Below, one piece after another: positions 16,546 through 25,418 of a stretch of 38,462 bases of DNA; within the stretch, counting starts at the first letter, position 1; each line of letters starts with the position of its first letter. The translations under genes were made by a program, and so were the position numbers. Location of the stretch: the NCBI RefSeq assembly GCF_002154225.1, contig NZ_MTSE01000033.1:1-38462 (forward strand), in the 5' to 3' direction. Origin of the DNA: Hymenobacter crusticola (GTDB taxonomy: Bacteria; Bacteroidota; Bacteroidia; Cytophagales; Hymenobacteraceae). The notes below the pieces were generated by a model. The model was given only the letters and a program-made list of their open reading frames with translations. It made no database searches and was not told the origin of the DNA.

Positions 16546-17994
16546 ATGAACCAGAATTCTGAGTCCCCCTCGCGCCGCAAGTTTATTAAGCAGAGTGCTG
16601 CTGCGGCAGCTAGCTTTATGATTGTGCCACGCTTTGTGCTTGGCGGTAAAGGCTATACCGCCCCGAGCGACCAGCTTGTAGTAGCCGGTATTGGCGCAGG
16701 TGGCAAAGGCGAAAGTGACATTGCCGCCTTTGCCAAAACGGGCAAAGCACGCATTGGCTATCTATGCGACGTTGATGATCGTCGTGCTGCTAAATCGATT
16801 AAGTCGTTCCCACAGGCCAAGTATTACAAAGATTGGCGCGAGCTGCTCGACAAAGAAGCCAAGAACATTGACGCGGTGTCGGTATCGACGCCCGATCACA
16901 ACCACGCCATCATCACGTTGGCTGCCATGGAGCTCGGCAAGCACGTGTACGTGCAAAAGCCGCTGACCCACGATATCTACGAGGCGCGTATGCTCACCGA
17001 AGCCGCCAAGCGCTACAAGGTTGTGACGCAGATGGGCAACCAGGGTGCCTCCAACGACGGCGTGCGGCAGTTGCAAGAATGGTACGACGCTAAGATCATC
17101 GGCGACGTGCACACGGTGTACTGCTGGACTGACCGCCCCGTATGGCCCCAAGGTATTGCCTGGCCCACCACAACTGCCAGCGTGCCAGCAGAGCTCGACT
17201 GGGACTTGTGGCTTGGTACGGCGCCCCAGCGCCCCTACGTTGATCACCTAATACCATTCAACTGGCGCGGATGGTGGGAGTATGGTACCGGTGCCCTCGG
17301 CGACATGGGCTGCCACCTGATGGAAGCACCATTCAAAGTGCTTGGCCTGACTTATCCCAAGGCGGTACAGGCCAGCGTAGGCAGCGTGTACGTAGACGAG
17401 TTTAAGCGTGGCTACTTCCCCGAGAGCTGCCCGCCGTCGAGCCACGTAGTTCTTACTTTCCCCAAAACAGACAAGACCAAAGGTGACATAAAAGTACACT
17501 GGATGGATGGGGGCATCCAGCCGGAGCGCCCCGCTGAGCTAGGTCCGGATGAAATGTTCGGCGACAATGGCAACGGTATCCTTTTCATCGGCAAAAAAGG
17601 TAAGATGATGGCCAGCACCTACTCACTCGATCCGCGCTTGCTGCCTACTTCGCGCACCCAAGAGGTGAAGGTGAAGCAGAGGTATGAGCGCGTGCCAGAC
17701 CAAGCCAACGGACACTATGGCCAGTGGGTGGAAGCTTGCCTAGCCGGCTACGGCAACAAACAAGTGAGCTCACCTTTCGAGCAAGCGGGCCCCCTGACGG
17801 AAGCGCTGCTGATTGCCAACCTAGCTATTCGTGGCTACGACGTGCAGCGTCCCAAATCCTCCGGCTCCGGCGTAGATTATCCCGGCCGCGGCGTTGAACT
17901 GCTGTGGGACCCTAAGCAGATGAAAGTAACCAACCTAGACGACGTGAACCGCTTCGTGAAGCGCGATTACCGTACTGGTTGGAAGCAAAGCTAG
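16546..17994 (+). CDS. Tat-exported Gfo/Idh/MocA family oxidoreductase
   Basis: The protein has 482 residues. A twin-arginine signal (SRRKFIKQ at about 9-16 with an Ala-rich hydrophobic stretch) indicates export of the folded, cofactor-loaded enzyme. The Rossmann domain starts near residue 45 with GIGAGGKG. The family motif normally written EKP is QKP here (VQKPLTHD), with the lysine kept. The C-terminal half is the alpha/beta substrate domain. Exported members in Bacteroidota act on sugars or sugar acids, in some cases by oxidation to 3-keto sugars with bound NAD(H). A GH2 glycosidase gene follows about 440 bases downstream, which suggests glycoside processing in the periplasm. The substrate cannot be inferred. 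A strong terminator follows, so it is probably transcribed separately from the GH2 gene. Confidence 0.9.
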   Translation: MNQNSESPSRRKFIKQSAAAAASFMIVPRFVLGGKGYTAPSDQLVVAGIGAGGKGESDIAAFAKTGKARIGYLCDVDDRRAAKSIKSFPQAKYYKDWRELLDKEAKNIDAVSVSTPDHNHAIITLAAMELGKHVYVQKPLTHDIYEARMLTEAAKRYKVVTQMGNQGASNDGVRQLQEWYDAKIIGDVHTVYCWTDRPVWPQGIAWPTTTASVPAELDWDLWLGTAPQRPYVDHLIPFNWRGWWEYGTGALGDMGCHLMEAPFKVLGLTYPKAVQASVGSVYVDEFKRGYFPESCPPSSHVVLTFPKTDKTKGDIKVHWMDGGIQPERPAELGPDEMFGDNGNGILFIGKKGKMMASTYSLDPRLLPTSRTQEVKVKQRYERVPDQANGHYGQWVEACLAGYGNKQVSSPFEQAGPLTEALLIANLAIRGYDVQRPKSSGSGVDYPGRGVELLWDPKQMKVTNLDDVNRFVKRDYRTGWKQS

Positions 17995-18014
17995 ATTCTC
18001 CGAATTAGCTGGAT

Positions 18015-18063
18015 AACACGCGGTAGTGCCTGCAATGTGCGGGCGCTACCGCGTGTTTGTTTT
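18015..18063 (+). terminator. Terminator of the Gfo/Idh gene
   Basis: AACACGCGGTAGTGCC pairs with GGCGCTACCGCGTGTTT with one G-U pair, and is followed by GTTTT. It begins 20 bases past the stop. Confidence 0.85.
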
Positions 18064-18431
18064 AAAGGGGTAGGTGTATGCGCTGCGAAGGGAGTGCACA
18101 ACGCCCGCCATATAGAATTTGCCCCCGCTTTTTTCAGAAAATGCCCACGGACTTCTGCGGAGCGCCGTCTTTACATTTGCAGCAGTGAGGCCAATGCGTT
18201 CAGCCAACGTGACAGCTAGCTTTTTGACTTAGTTGGCCTGAAAAGTTACGGGCATCGTGCTTGACTAGCCGCTAAAAATGACCAACGCCGCGTAAGTTGC
18301 GCCCTCAATGTAGCCCAACCTAGGTGTAAAAGCCTTTCCTAGCCGCATCCGCCAAGAAAATCGCGCGTCAATCTTATTGTTTTCGTCCTGCCCTAGGGTC
18401 AGGTATTCTGTTTTCATTTTCCGTACTGCTT
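18064..18431. other. Intergenic region upstream of the GH2 gene
   Basis: A full TAnnTTTG match (TACATTTG, 18172-18179, plus strand) is preceded by a weak TTCTG near the -33 distance. It could be the GH2 promoter, with a leader of about 245 bases. No open frame here looks coding, and no riboswitch fold is evident by eye. Confidence 0.4.
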
Positions 18432-20921
18432 ATGCTACGTTTTGCCTCAAGGGCTTTTTTGTTTGCCGGTTTGCTTTCAATAGTCGATCCGGCAGTGGCC
18501 CAAACACGCCGCGAATACCTGTTTGATAAGAATTGGAAGTTTACCAAAGGTGACGTAGCGGGGGCTGCCGACCCGGCTTTTAAGGATGCAAAGTGGCAAA
18601 CGGTAAGCGTGCCGCACGACTGGGCTATTTACGGTCCCTTCAGCGGCACCAACGACCAGCAAGAGGTCAAGATTGAGCAGAACCAAGAGCAAAAAGCAAG
18701 CGTGAAAACGGGCCGGACAGGCGGCTTGCCGTTCATCGGTACGGGCTGGTATCGGCGCCGCTTCACTGTGCCACAGTTTACGGCCGGCCAGCGTGCTCTG
18801 CTGCTCTTTGATGGGGCGATGAGTGATGCGCACGTATTCGTAAACGGGAAAGAAGTGGGACGCTGGCCCTACGGCTACAACTCCTTTTCCTTCGACATAA
18901 CCCCTTACCTGCAAGCGAGTGGCGAGAACACGTTAGCCGTACGGTTGCAAAATAAATCGGAGGCCTCCCGCTGGTACCCCGGCGCTGGCCTTTACCGCAA
19001 CGTGCACCTGATTGTAACCGAGGATGTGCACATTCCGGTGTGGGGTACCTACCTGACAACCCCCGAAATCAATGCCGACTTCGCCAAAGTAAAGCTCATT
19101 ACCCAGGTCGAGACGCCCAACAAAGCTTTTCAACCACTCCGGCTCGAAACTGAAATTCGCGACAATGCCGGGCAAGTGGTAGCCAAAACCTCAACCTCGC
19201 TGGCGGCTACCGATGGGCTAGCTTTTGAGCAAAACCTCGTGGTGCCGAAGCCGAAACTATGGTCGCCGGAAACCCCGACGCTCTATACGGCATCTTCCAA
19301 GCTGTACGCTGGCGATGCGCTCAAGGACGAGTACAACACCCCGTTTGGGGTGCGGTCGTTTAAGTTTGAGGCTAAGAGAGGCTTTTCGCTGAACGGACAG
19401 CCCCGCAAGTTCAAGGGCGTGTGCAACCACCACGACCTAGGGATGCTGGGCACGGCCGTGAACACGGCCGCCCTGCGGCGTCAGTTGGCCTTGCTAAAAG
19501 ACATGGGCTGCGATGCTATCCGTACATCGCATAACATGCCAGCGCCGGAGCTAGTGAGTCTGTGCGACGAGATGGGCTTTATGCTGATGGTAGAGTCATT
19601 CGACGAGTGGAAGTCGCCCAAGGTGAAAAACGGCTATAGCCAGTACTTCGACGAGTGGTCGGAGAAGGACCTGGTGAACATGGTGCACCGCGACCGAAAC
19701 CATCCGAGCGTGATTATGTGGAGCATCGGCAACGAGGTGCCTGACCAAAGTGCCCCCGGCGGCGGTAAGATTGCCAAGCGGCTGCAAGACATTGTGCACC
19801 GCGAAGATCCCACGCGCCCCGTAACGGCTGGCATGGACCGCATCGATGATGCCATCAATAAAAACTTCGCTTCGGTGCTTGATATAGCCGGCTTCAACTA
19901 CAAGCCCATGCGCTACGAGATGGCCAACGATAAGCTGCCTCAAGGCTTTATCCTAGGCACCGAAACCGCCTCCACAGTGAGCTCGCGCGGCGTGTACAAG
20001 TTTCCGGTGGAGCCCGCTAAGCAGAAAAAGTACCCAGACAATCAGTCGTCGTCCTATGATTTGGAAGCGTGCGTGTGGTCGCAGACACCCGACGAGGAGT
20101 TTGTGAAGCAAGATGACCTAGGTTTCGTTATTGGCGAATTCGTTTGGACGGGGTTCGACTACCTAGGTGAGCCCACACCCTACGATGAGGTCTGGCCTTC
20201 ACACAGCTCCTACTTTGGCATCCTGGACTTGGCTGGCCTGCCCAAGGACCGCTATTACTTGTACCGAGCCAAGTGGAACACGCAACAGCCCACCGTGCAT
20301 TTGTTACCACACTGGACGTGGCCCGGCCGCGAAGGACAACCCACCCCCGTGTTTTGCTACACCAATGTCCCCACGGCTGAGCTGTTTGTCAACGGCAAAA
20401 GCCAGGGCAAGCAGACCAAAGCCCCCTCCGACAAGCCGCAGTCCCGCTACCGATTAATGTGGAACGACGTGAAGTACGAACCCGGCACCATCAAAGTGGT
20501 GGCCTACGACGCGCAAGGCAAAGTAGTAGGAGAGGAGGAAGTTAAGACGGCGGGCAAACCGCACCACGTCAAACTTGTAGCCGACCGGACCACCCTAGCC
20601 GCCGACGGCCAAGACCTAGCTTTCGTGACGGCCCGGGTGGAAGACGCCCAGGGTAACCTTTGCCCCGAGGCTACCAATGAATTGCAAGTCAGTGTGAAAG
20701 GCCAAGGCTCGTTCCGGGCCATTGGCAACGGCGATGCCACTAGCCTCGAGCTGTTTCATCTGCCCCATATGCACGCCTTTCATGGGGAACTCGTTGCCGC
20801 CGTGCAGACGCGAGAGCAACCCGGCGACGTGCAAGTGAGCGTGTCAGGGAAAGGTTTGAAAAGCGCCACGCTCCGTCTGCAAACTGCGGCCGCACCCGCA
20901 AAAGCCAACGGCAGCCGGTAA
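18432..20921 (+). CDS. Glycoside hydrolase family 2 protein (beta-galactosidase-like)
   Basis: The protein has 829 residues with a signal peptide (cleavage likely after AVAQ, about 24), so it is periplasmic or outer-membrane-facing. Domains in order: GH2 sugar-binding jelly roll (about 27-190), Ig-like sandwich (about 200-310), TIM-barrel catalytic domain (about 315-600), a DUF4982-like domain (about 625-700) and a final Ig-like invasin/GH2-C domain (about 715-815). The acid/base is Glu435 in WSIGNEVP and the nucleophile is probably Glu511 in LGTETAS. DAIRTSHNMP and GEFVWTGFDYLGEP are typical GH2 signatures. The product is usually annotated as beta-galactosidase, but GH2 enzymes with this layout act on varied beta-glycosides. 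No SusC/SusD pair is adjacent, so this is not a classic polysaccharide utilisation locus. Confidence 0.93.
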   Translation: MLRFASRAFLFAGLLSIVDPAVAQTRREYLFDKNWKFTKGDVAGAADPAFKDAKWQTVSVPHDWAIYGPFSGTNDQQEVKIEQNQEQKASVKTGRTGGLPFIGTGWYRRRFTVPQFTAGQRALLLFDGAMSDAHVFVNGKEVGRWPYGYNSFSFDITPYLQASGENTLAVRLQNKSEASRWYPGAGLYRNVHLIVTEDVHIPVWGTYLTTPEINADFAKVKLITQVETPNKAFQPLRLETEIRDNAGQVVAKTSTSLAATDGLAFEQNLVVPKPKLWSPETPTLYTASSKLYAGDALKDEYNTPFGVRSFKFEAKRGFSLNGQPRKFKGVCNHHDLGMLGTAVNTAALRRQLALLKDMGCDAIRTSHNMPAPELVSLCDEMGFMLMVESFDEWKSPKVKNGYSQYFDEWSEKDLVNMVHRDRNHPSVIMWSIGNEVPDQSAPGGGKIAKRLQDIVHREDPTRPVTAGMDRIDDAINKNFASVLDIAGFNYKPMRYEMANDKLPQGFILGTETASTVSSRGVYKFPVEPAKQKKYPDNQSSSYDLEACVWSQTPDEEFVKQDDLGFVIGEFVWTGFDYLGEPTPYDEVWPSHSSYFGILDLAGLPKDRYYLYRAKWNTQQPTVHLLPHWTWPGREGQPTPVFCYTNVPTAELFVNGKSQGKQTKAPSDKPQSRYRLMWNDVKYEPGTIKVVAYDAQGKVVGEEEVKTAGKPHHVKLVADRTTLAADGQDLAFVTARVEDAQGNLCPEATNELQVSVKGQGSFRAIGNGDATSLELFHLPHMHAFHGELVAAVQTREQPGDVQVSVSGKGLKSATLRLQTAAAPAKANGSR

Positions 20922-20970
20922 AGTGATTTGTACGCCGGCCTGTCCAGAATAAAGCTGTAAGACAAGTTCT

Positions 20971-21021
20971 ATTACGCAAAAAGGCGAACTGATACTAAGT
21001 CAGTCCGCCTTTTTGCGTAAT
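20971..21021. terminator. Bidirectional terminator after the GH2 gene
   Basis: ATTACGCAAAAAGGCG pairs exactly with CGCCTTTTTGCGTAAT, and the loop contains a further short pairing (ACTGA with TCAGT). A/T runs lie on both sides of the stem. It starts 50 bases past the GH2 stop. Confidence 0.8.
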
Positions 21022-21343
21022 AGGAAGCAGGTGAAGCTAGGTTTTCCGTAAATGAAACAGTTAGCTTTTATTCATTGGGGTAACCCTATAATTACCGTTA
21101 CTTACCCTACTATCACCGGACGATGTAGTTGCCGTCGCTTTTCTACCAGATAGAGTTGGACACGCTACTACATGCCCCCAAATAACCTAGAGGCAAATAG
21201 TATTTCTGCTGCTTGCTATGCGGCTAGGTGAGGGGCGCCGGTAGCGGTTACTCACAAAATAAATCGGTGCATGCCACCAGCTAGAGATGATGACCAACTT
21301 TACACATGGAGTTATAAAATATTGCATAATTCACTGATAATGA

Positions 21344-21372
21344 TTGGATAGTCAGATGAGTGCTTATATTTA
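21344..21372 (+). promoter_or_regulatory. Candidate promoter of the T9SS-sorted protein
   Basis: TTG at 21344-21346 and TATATTTA at 21365-21372 (one mismatch to TAnnTTTG) are 18 bases apart. The start codon at 21420 would follow a leader of about 40 bases. Confidence 0.45.
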
Positions 21373-21419
21373 ATCACCATTTAGTTAATAGTTTCTCATC
21401 CCTTACACCACCAATCATC

Positions 21420-22754
21420 ATGAAAAAACCTCTACTTCTTTTAGCCGGCATGGTGCTAGGCAGTTATGCAGCCCAGGCCCAATGGGTGCTCCAGCCCTTC
21501 ACTTTTCCCGATGCCTACCAGGCCGCCTACAACCTAGATGCGGTAGATGCCAACGTAGTATGGGCCTCTGGTAACGACTTGCTGGAAGGCACAGCCAACC
21601 AATATGCACGCACCACCAACGGTGGCACTGCTTGGTCGACGGGCACCATTACCAACCTAACCAGTGCCGAAACCATCACCGGCATTGCCGGCGTGAATGC
21701 TACTACTGCTGTTGTTTGCGTAACCACTGGCACCACAGGTCGCATCCTGAAAACGGTGAACGGCGGTACTACTTGGACGGCGCAAACGACTGCTACGCAG
21801 TTTGCCGGCCCTAGCAGTTTCCCCAATTTTATAAGTTTCTTCTCAGCGACGGAAGGTATTTGCGTGGGTGATCCGCCCACGGGTACGGCTTTTGAGATTT
21901 ATACCACCGCCGACGCGGGTACCACCTGGACGCGTGTACCGGCTGCCAGCGTGCCGGCCGCGCAAGCCGGCGAAACCGGCATTGTGAAGCGCTTCGCTGT
22001 GCTTGGCAACAGCTGCTGGTTTGCTACCACCAATGGCCGGGTATATTACTCCTCCAACAAAGGCCAAACTTGGGGCGTGAGCAGCACCGGCCTGAACACG
22101 GGCCCCGAGTCTACTCCCGACCTAGCTTTCACGAGCGCCACTAACGGTATTGCCGTTTCTGGGGAGCTTGGAGGCGCCACTCACACTATTGCCCGCACCA
22201 CCAACGGCGGCGTTACCTGGACGCCCACTACGTTTACGGGTACCGTGCACGGGGAAGTAAGCGGGGTGCCTGGCACGAATGAATATCTATCTGTGGGCTT
22301 GCTCGACGACCTAGGCTCCTCCTACAGCCGTAACGGCGGCCTAACTTGGACAACGCTGGAAACCACCCGCAACCATGCCTCCCTTGACATAGTGAACCCA
22401 ACTGTGGCGTGGTCTGGGGCCTTCGATGTAAACAACTTTGCTGGCGTCGGGGTATACAAGCTTAACTCAACGGTGTTAGGCAATAGCAAGGATGTAGCTC
22501 TGCAAAAGGGCCTAAGTGTATATCCTAACCCAAGTGCCGACGGTCAGTTCACGGTGCAGCTCGCTACGGGGCTTGCGGCAGAGGCTCAAGTGCAAGTATT
22601 TGACGCACTCGGTCGCAACGTATGCTCGCAGACGGTGAAGGCAGCAGCTAAACCCGTATTTGCCATAAACCTAGCACAGCAGAGCGCTGGCGTTTACACC
22701 TTGCAGGTGCGCACCGAAGGCGGCGTAGCACAGCAGAAGTTGGTGGTGAAATAA
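21420..22754 (+). CDS. T9SS-sorted beta-propeller (BNR/Ycf48-like) protein
   Basis: The protein has 444 residues from the ATG at 21420, where a clear signal peptide begins (MKKPLLLLAGMVLG, cleavage after AQAQ). An in-frame start 20 codons earlier would spoil the signal. Residues about 25-360 contain repeated TNGGxTW-type motifs (TTNGGTAW, VNGGTTW, TTNGGVTW, RNGGLTW), as in BNR/sialidase-like or Ycf48-like propellers. The last 80 or so residues, starting at LSVYPNPSADG and ending in KLVVK, form a type A sorting domain for the type IX secretion system. The protein is therefore secreted or attached to the cell surface. Its ligand is unknown and no catalytic residues are evident. A hairpin terminator follows. 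Confidence 0.9.
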   Translation: MKKPLLLLAGMVLGSYAAQAQWVLQPFTFPDAYQAAYNLDAVDANVVWASGNDLLEGTANQYARTTNGGTAWSTGTITNLTSAETITGIAGVNATTAVVCVTTGTTGRILKTVNGGTTWTAQTTATQFAGPSSFPNFISFFSATEGICVGDPPTGTAFEIYTTADAGTTWTRVPAASVPAAQAGETGIVKRFAVLGNSCWFATTNGRVYYSSNKGQTWGVSSTGLNTGPESTPDLAFTSATNGIAVSGELGGATHTIARTTNGGVTWTPTTFTGTVHGEVSGVPGTNEYLSVGLLDDLGSSYSRNGGLTWTTLETTRNHASLDIVNPTVAWSGAFDVNNFAGVGVYKLNSTVLGNSKDVALQKGLSVYPNPSADGQFTVQLATGLAAEAQVQVFDALGRNVCSQTVKAAAKPVFAINLAQQSAGVYTLQVRTEGGVAQQKLVVK

Positions 22755-22778
22755 CGAGCTTACGGCTAGCTATAAGGG

Positions 22779-22810
22779 AGCCTTCCTCCTACTGGGGGAA
22801 GGCTTCTTTG
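22779..22810 (+). terminator. Terminator of the T9SS-protein gene
   Basis: AGCCTTCCTCC pairs with GGGGGAAGGCT (one G-U pair) and is followed by TCTTTG. It begins 24 bases past the stop. Confidence 0.7.
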
Positions 22811-22890
22811 TACCCTAGCTTTTTGCAGATTTTTTGGGCAGAAGAGGGCTCTGAAACCCGCAAATTCTGGCAAAAATGGAATAAAATCGG

Positions 22891-22898
22891 TATCTTTG
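22891..22898 (+). promoter_or_regulatory. Candidate -7 element of gyrB
   Basis: TATCTTTG followed by C is a perfect TAnnTTTG match, 35 bases before the gyrB ATG. About 19 bases upstream lies TTCTGGC, a poor -33 box. Confidence 0.5.
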
Positions 22899-22933
22899 CC
22901 TATTAATCTTTGCGCTGAATTTACAGGCAACAC

Positions 22934-24916
22934 ATGAGCGAAACGAAAGAAATAAAAGCCCCCGATGCATACTCCGCTGATAGTATTCAGGTACTAGAAG
23001 GACTGGAGGCCGTACGGAAGCGTCCGGCCATGTATATCGGCGATATTGGCATCAAAGGTCTGCACCACTTGGTGTGGGAAGTAGTCGACAACTCCATCGA
23101 CGAAGCCTTAGCTGGCCACTGCGACCTGATTCAGGTCACCATCAACGAAAATAACTCTGTCACCGTCCGTGATAATGGCCGTGGCATTCCTGTCGATTTC
23201 CACCAGAAAGAAGGCCGCTCGGCGCTAGAAGTGGTCATGACGGTGCTGCACGCCGGTGGTAAATTTGATAAAGATTCCTACAAAGTCTCCGGTGGTCTGC
23301 ACGGCGTGGGCGTAAGCTGCGTGAATGCGCTAAGCAAAGACCTAAAGGTAACCGTGCGCCGCAATGGCCACGTCTACGAGCAGGAATACAAAATAGGTCA
23401 CCCGCAGTACCCGGTGAAAGAAATCGGTGACACCGAGGAGCACGGCACCCAAGTCAACTTCTTGCCCGACGATACTATCTTCACCGAAAGCGTTTACAAA
23501 TACGAGACTATTGCAACGCGTTTGCGCGAGCTAGCTTACCTAAACAAAGGCATTCGCATCACCCTCACCGACCGTCGGGAGAAAGACGCCGACGACAAGT
23601 TCCTCTATGAGGAGTTCTTCTCGGAAGGTGGCCTGAGTGAGTTTGTGAATTACCTCGATAGTGGCCGGGCCGTGTTGATGCCCAAGCCAATCCACGTAAT
23701 TACGGAGAAAGGCGGCACCCCAGTAGAGGTAGCGTTGCAGTACAATGACTCTTATCAAGAGCACATTTACAGCTACGTCAACAACATCAACACCATCGAA
23801 GGTGGCACGCACGTAGCGGGCTTCCGCTCGGCGCTGACGCGTACGCTCAAGGCCTACGCAGACAAGTCGGGAATGCTGGAGAAGGCCAAGGTGGAAATTC
23901 AGGGCGACGACTTCCGCGAAGGCCTTACCGCCGTTATTTCGGTGAAGGTGCAGGAACCACAGTTTGAAGGCCAGACCAAAACCAAGCTAGGCAATTCCGA
24001 CGTGAGTGGTGCGGTGAACCAAGCTGTAGGCGAAATCCTGAACCAGTACTTGGAGGAAAACCCCAAGGAAGCGCGCATCATCGTGGAGAAGGTGATTCTG
24101 GCCGCTCGCGCTCGTATCGCTGCCCGCAAGGCCCGCGAAATGGTACAGCGCAAAACGGTACTGGGTTCTAACAGCTTGCCCGGTAAGCTAGCCGACTGCT
24201 CGGAGTCTGATCCCAAAATATGCGAACTATACTTGGTGGAAGGTGACTCGGCCGGTGGTACTGCCAAGCAAGGCCGCAACCGCGCGTTCCAGGCTATTCT
24301 GCCCTTGCGGGGTAAAATCCTGAACGTGGAGAAAGCCCAAGAACACCGCATCTACGAGAACGAGGAAATCAAGAACATGATTACCGCGCTCGGCGTGTCG
24401 TTTGGTACGCCCGCCAACGCAGAAACGGGCGCTGAAGCGGATCCGAAAGGCTTGAACACTGATAAGTTGCGTTACCACAAGGTCATCATCATGACGGATG
24501 CTGACATCGACGGTTCGCACATTCGGACGCTGATCCTTACCTTCTTCTTCCGCTACATGCGCGAGCTGGTGGATCGGGGCTATATCTACATTGCCCTGCC
24601 ACCGCTTTACCTCGTGAAGCGCGGCAAAGAAGAGCGCTACTGCTGGACTGAGCAGGAGCGCCAGGAAGCCCAGGAAGATATGGGGCGCGGCAAGCCGGAA
24701 ACTGTAAATGTGCAGCGTTATAAAGGCCTAGGCGAGATGAACGCCGAGCAGCTGTGGACCACCACTATGCAGCCCGACACTCGCTCCCTAAAGCAAGTAA
24801 CGGTAGAATCAGCGGCGGAAGCCGACCACCTGTTCTCCATGCTCATGGGTGATGAAGTAGCCCCGCGGCGCGACTTTATCGAACGCAACGCCAAGTACGC
24901 CAAACTCGACGTGTAA
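22934..24916 (+). CDS. gyrB: DNA gyrase subunit B
   Basis: This is the ATPase subunit of the type IIA topoisomerase that introduces negative supercoils. The protein has 660 residues, the short form without the insert seen in E. coli GyrB. The GHKL ATPase domain (about 15-230) shows VVDNSIDEA, DNGRGIP and GGLHGVG. The transducer domain follows. The Toprim domain holds Glu436 in EGDSAGG and the acidic pair Asp522/Asp524 in TDADIDGSH. The C-terminal QRYKGLGEMN signature is present. ParE is similar, but the PLRGKILNVEKA and KGLGEMNAEQL motifs and the overall length favour GyrB. A perfect -7 element lies upstream and a terminator closely follows the stop. Confidence 0.95.
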   Translation: MSETKEIKAPDAYSADSIQVLEGLEAVRKRPAMYIGDIGIKGLHHLVWEVVDNSIDEALAGHCDLIQVTINENNSVTVRDNGRGIPVDFHQKEGRSALEVVMTVLHAGGKFDKDSYKVSGGLHGVGVSCVNALSKDLKVTVRRNGHVYEQEYKIGHPQYPVKEIGDTEEHGTQVNFLPDDTIFTESVYKYETIATRLRELAYLNKGIRITLTDRREKDADDKFLYEEFFSEGGLSEFVNYLDSGRAVLMPKPIHVITEKGGTPVEVALQYNDSYQEHIYSYVNNINTIEGGTHVAGFRSALTRTLKAYADKSGMLEKAKVEIQGDDFREGLTAVISVKVQEPQFEGQTKTKLGNSDVSGAVNQAVGEILNQYLEENPKEARIIVEKVILAARARIAARKAREMVQRKTVLGSNSLPGKLADCSESDPKICELYLVEGDSAGGTAKQGRNRAFQAILPLRGKILNVEKAQEHRIYENEEIKNMITALGVSFGTPANAETGAEADPKGLNTDKLRYHKVIIMTDADIDGSHIRTLILTFFFRYMRELVDRGYIYIALPPLYLVKRGKEERYCWTEQERQEAQEDMGRGKPETVNVQRYKGLGEMNAEQLWTTTMQPDTRSLKQVTVESAAEADHLFSMLMGDEVAPRRDFIERNAKYAKLDV

Positions 24917-24931
24917 TGACCGTTGAATAAG

Positions 24932-24962
24932 AAAAAGCCCGCTCTAAAGCGGGCTTTTTTAT
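24932..24962 (+). terminator. Terminator of gyrB
   Basis: AAAGCCCGCT pairs with AGCGGGCTTT and ends in a six-base T-run. It starts 15 bases past the gyrB stop and overlaps the spurious upstream extension of the Rid gene, which supports the start used for that gene. Confidence 0.9.
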
Positions 24963-24982
24963 TCCTTTATCTCTCCACTAAC

Positions 24983-25360
24983 ATGCGACAACTTATTTCC
25001 TCCGGGGCTCCTTGGGAGCCTATCGTCGGCTATTCGCGTGCTGTGCGCGTGGGCAACGTAGTGGAAGTAGCAGGCACGACCGCCCAGGATGGCGACGGGG
25101 TGTTGGGGGCAGATGCGTATGCCCAAACCAAGCGAGCGTTGGAAAAGATAGGCACCGCCTTGCAGGAAGCCGGTGCTGCCTTTGAACATGTCGTTCGCAC
25201 GCGTATTTACGTTACGGATATAACGCAGTGGGAAGCCGTGGGCCGCGCACACGGAGAAGTATTTGGAGCTATTCGCCCAGCCTCCTCCATGGTCGAGGTA
25301 AAAGCCCTAATTGACCCTAGGTTACTGGTAGAAATCGAAGCAACCGCCATTATTTCTTAA
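24983..25360 (+). CDS. Rid family protein (YjgF/YER057c/UK114)
   Basis: The protein has 125 residues from the ATG at 24983. The frame is open back to a TTG at 24923, but that stretch overlaps the gyrB terminator. The chorismate-mutase-like Rid fold is evident from NVVEVAGTTA, VVRTRIYVTD and the end SSMVEVKALIDPRLLVEIEA. RidA enzymes hydrolyse reactive enamines/imines such as 2-aminoacrylate using a conserved arginine in the segment PARS. Here that segment reads PASS, with Ser101 at the arginine position, so true RidA deaminase activity is doubtful. It more likely belongs to one of the other Rid subfamilies, whose substrates are poorly known. The gene lies between gyrB and ppk1 without an evident functional link. 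Confidence 0.88.
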   Translation: MRQLISSGAPWEPIVGYSRAVRVGNVVEVAGTTAQDGDGVLGADAYAQTKRALEKIGTALQEAGAAFEHVVRTRIYVTDITQWEAVGRAHGEVFGAIRPASSMVEVKALIDPRLLVEIEATAIIS

Positions 25361-25418
25361 TTAAGAATTGTACCGCTAAGCTGCTTACCTGCGTATATTA
25401 TTCTTCCTTTGCTCAACT

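Larger units (their letters stand above)
20922..21419. other. Intergenic region between the GH2 and T9SS-protein genes
   Basis: This stretch of about 500 bases contains the terminator at 20971-21021 and a promoter candidate near its right end (21344-21372). I see no RNA gene or coding frame between them. The in-frame extension of the next gene back to 21360 overlaps the promoter candidate and is not used. Confidence 0.5.

Noticed and set aside
16762..17247. 161-residue minus-strand frame
   Set aside because: It is antisense to the Gfo/Idh gene, which has a complete signal peptide, Rossmann motif and correct length on the plus strand.
18037..18219. Short plus-strand frame between the Gfo/Idh and GH2 genes
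   Set aside because: It starts inside the terminator hairpin and has no domain, signal or plausible context.
24923..24982. Upstream TTG start for the Rid-family gene
   Set aside because: The added 20 residues overlap the gyrB terminator hairpin and are not part of the Rid fold.
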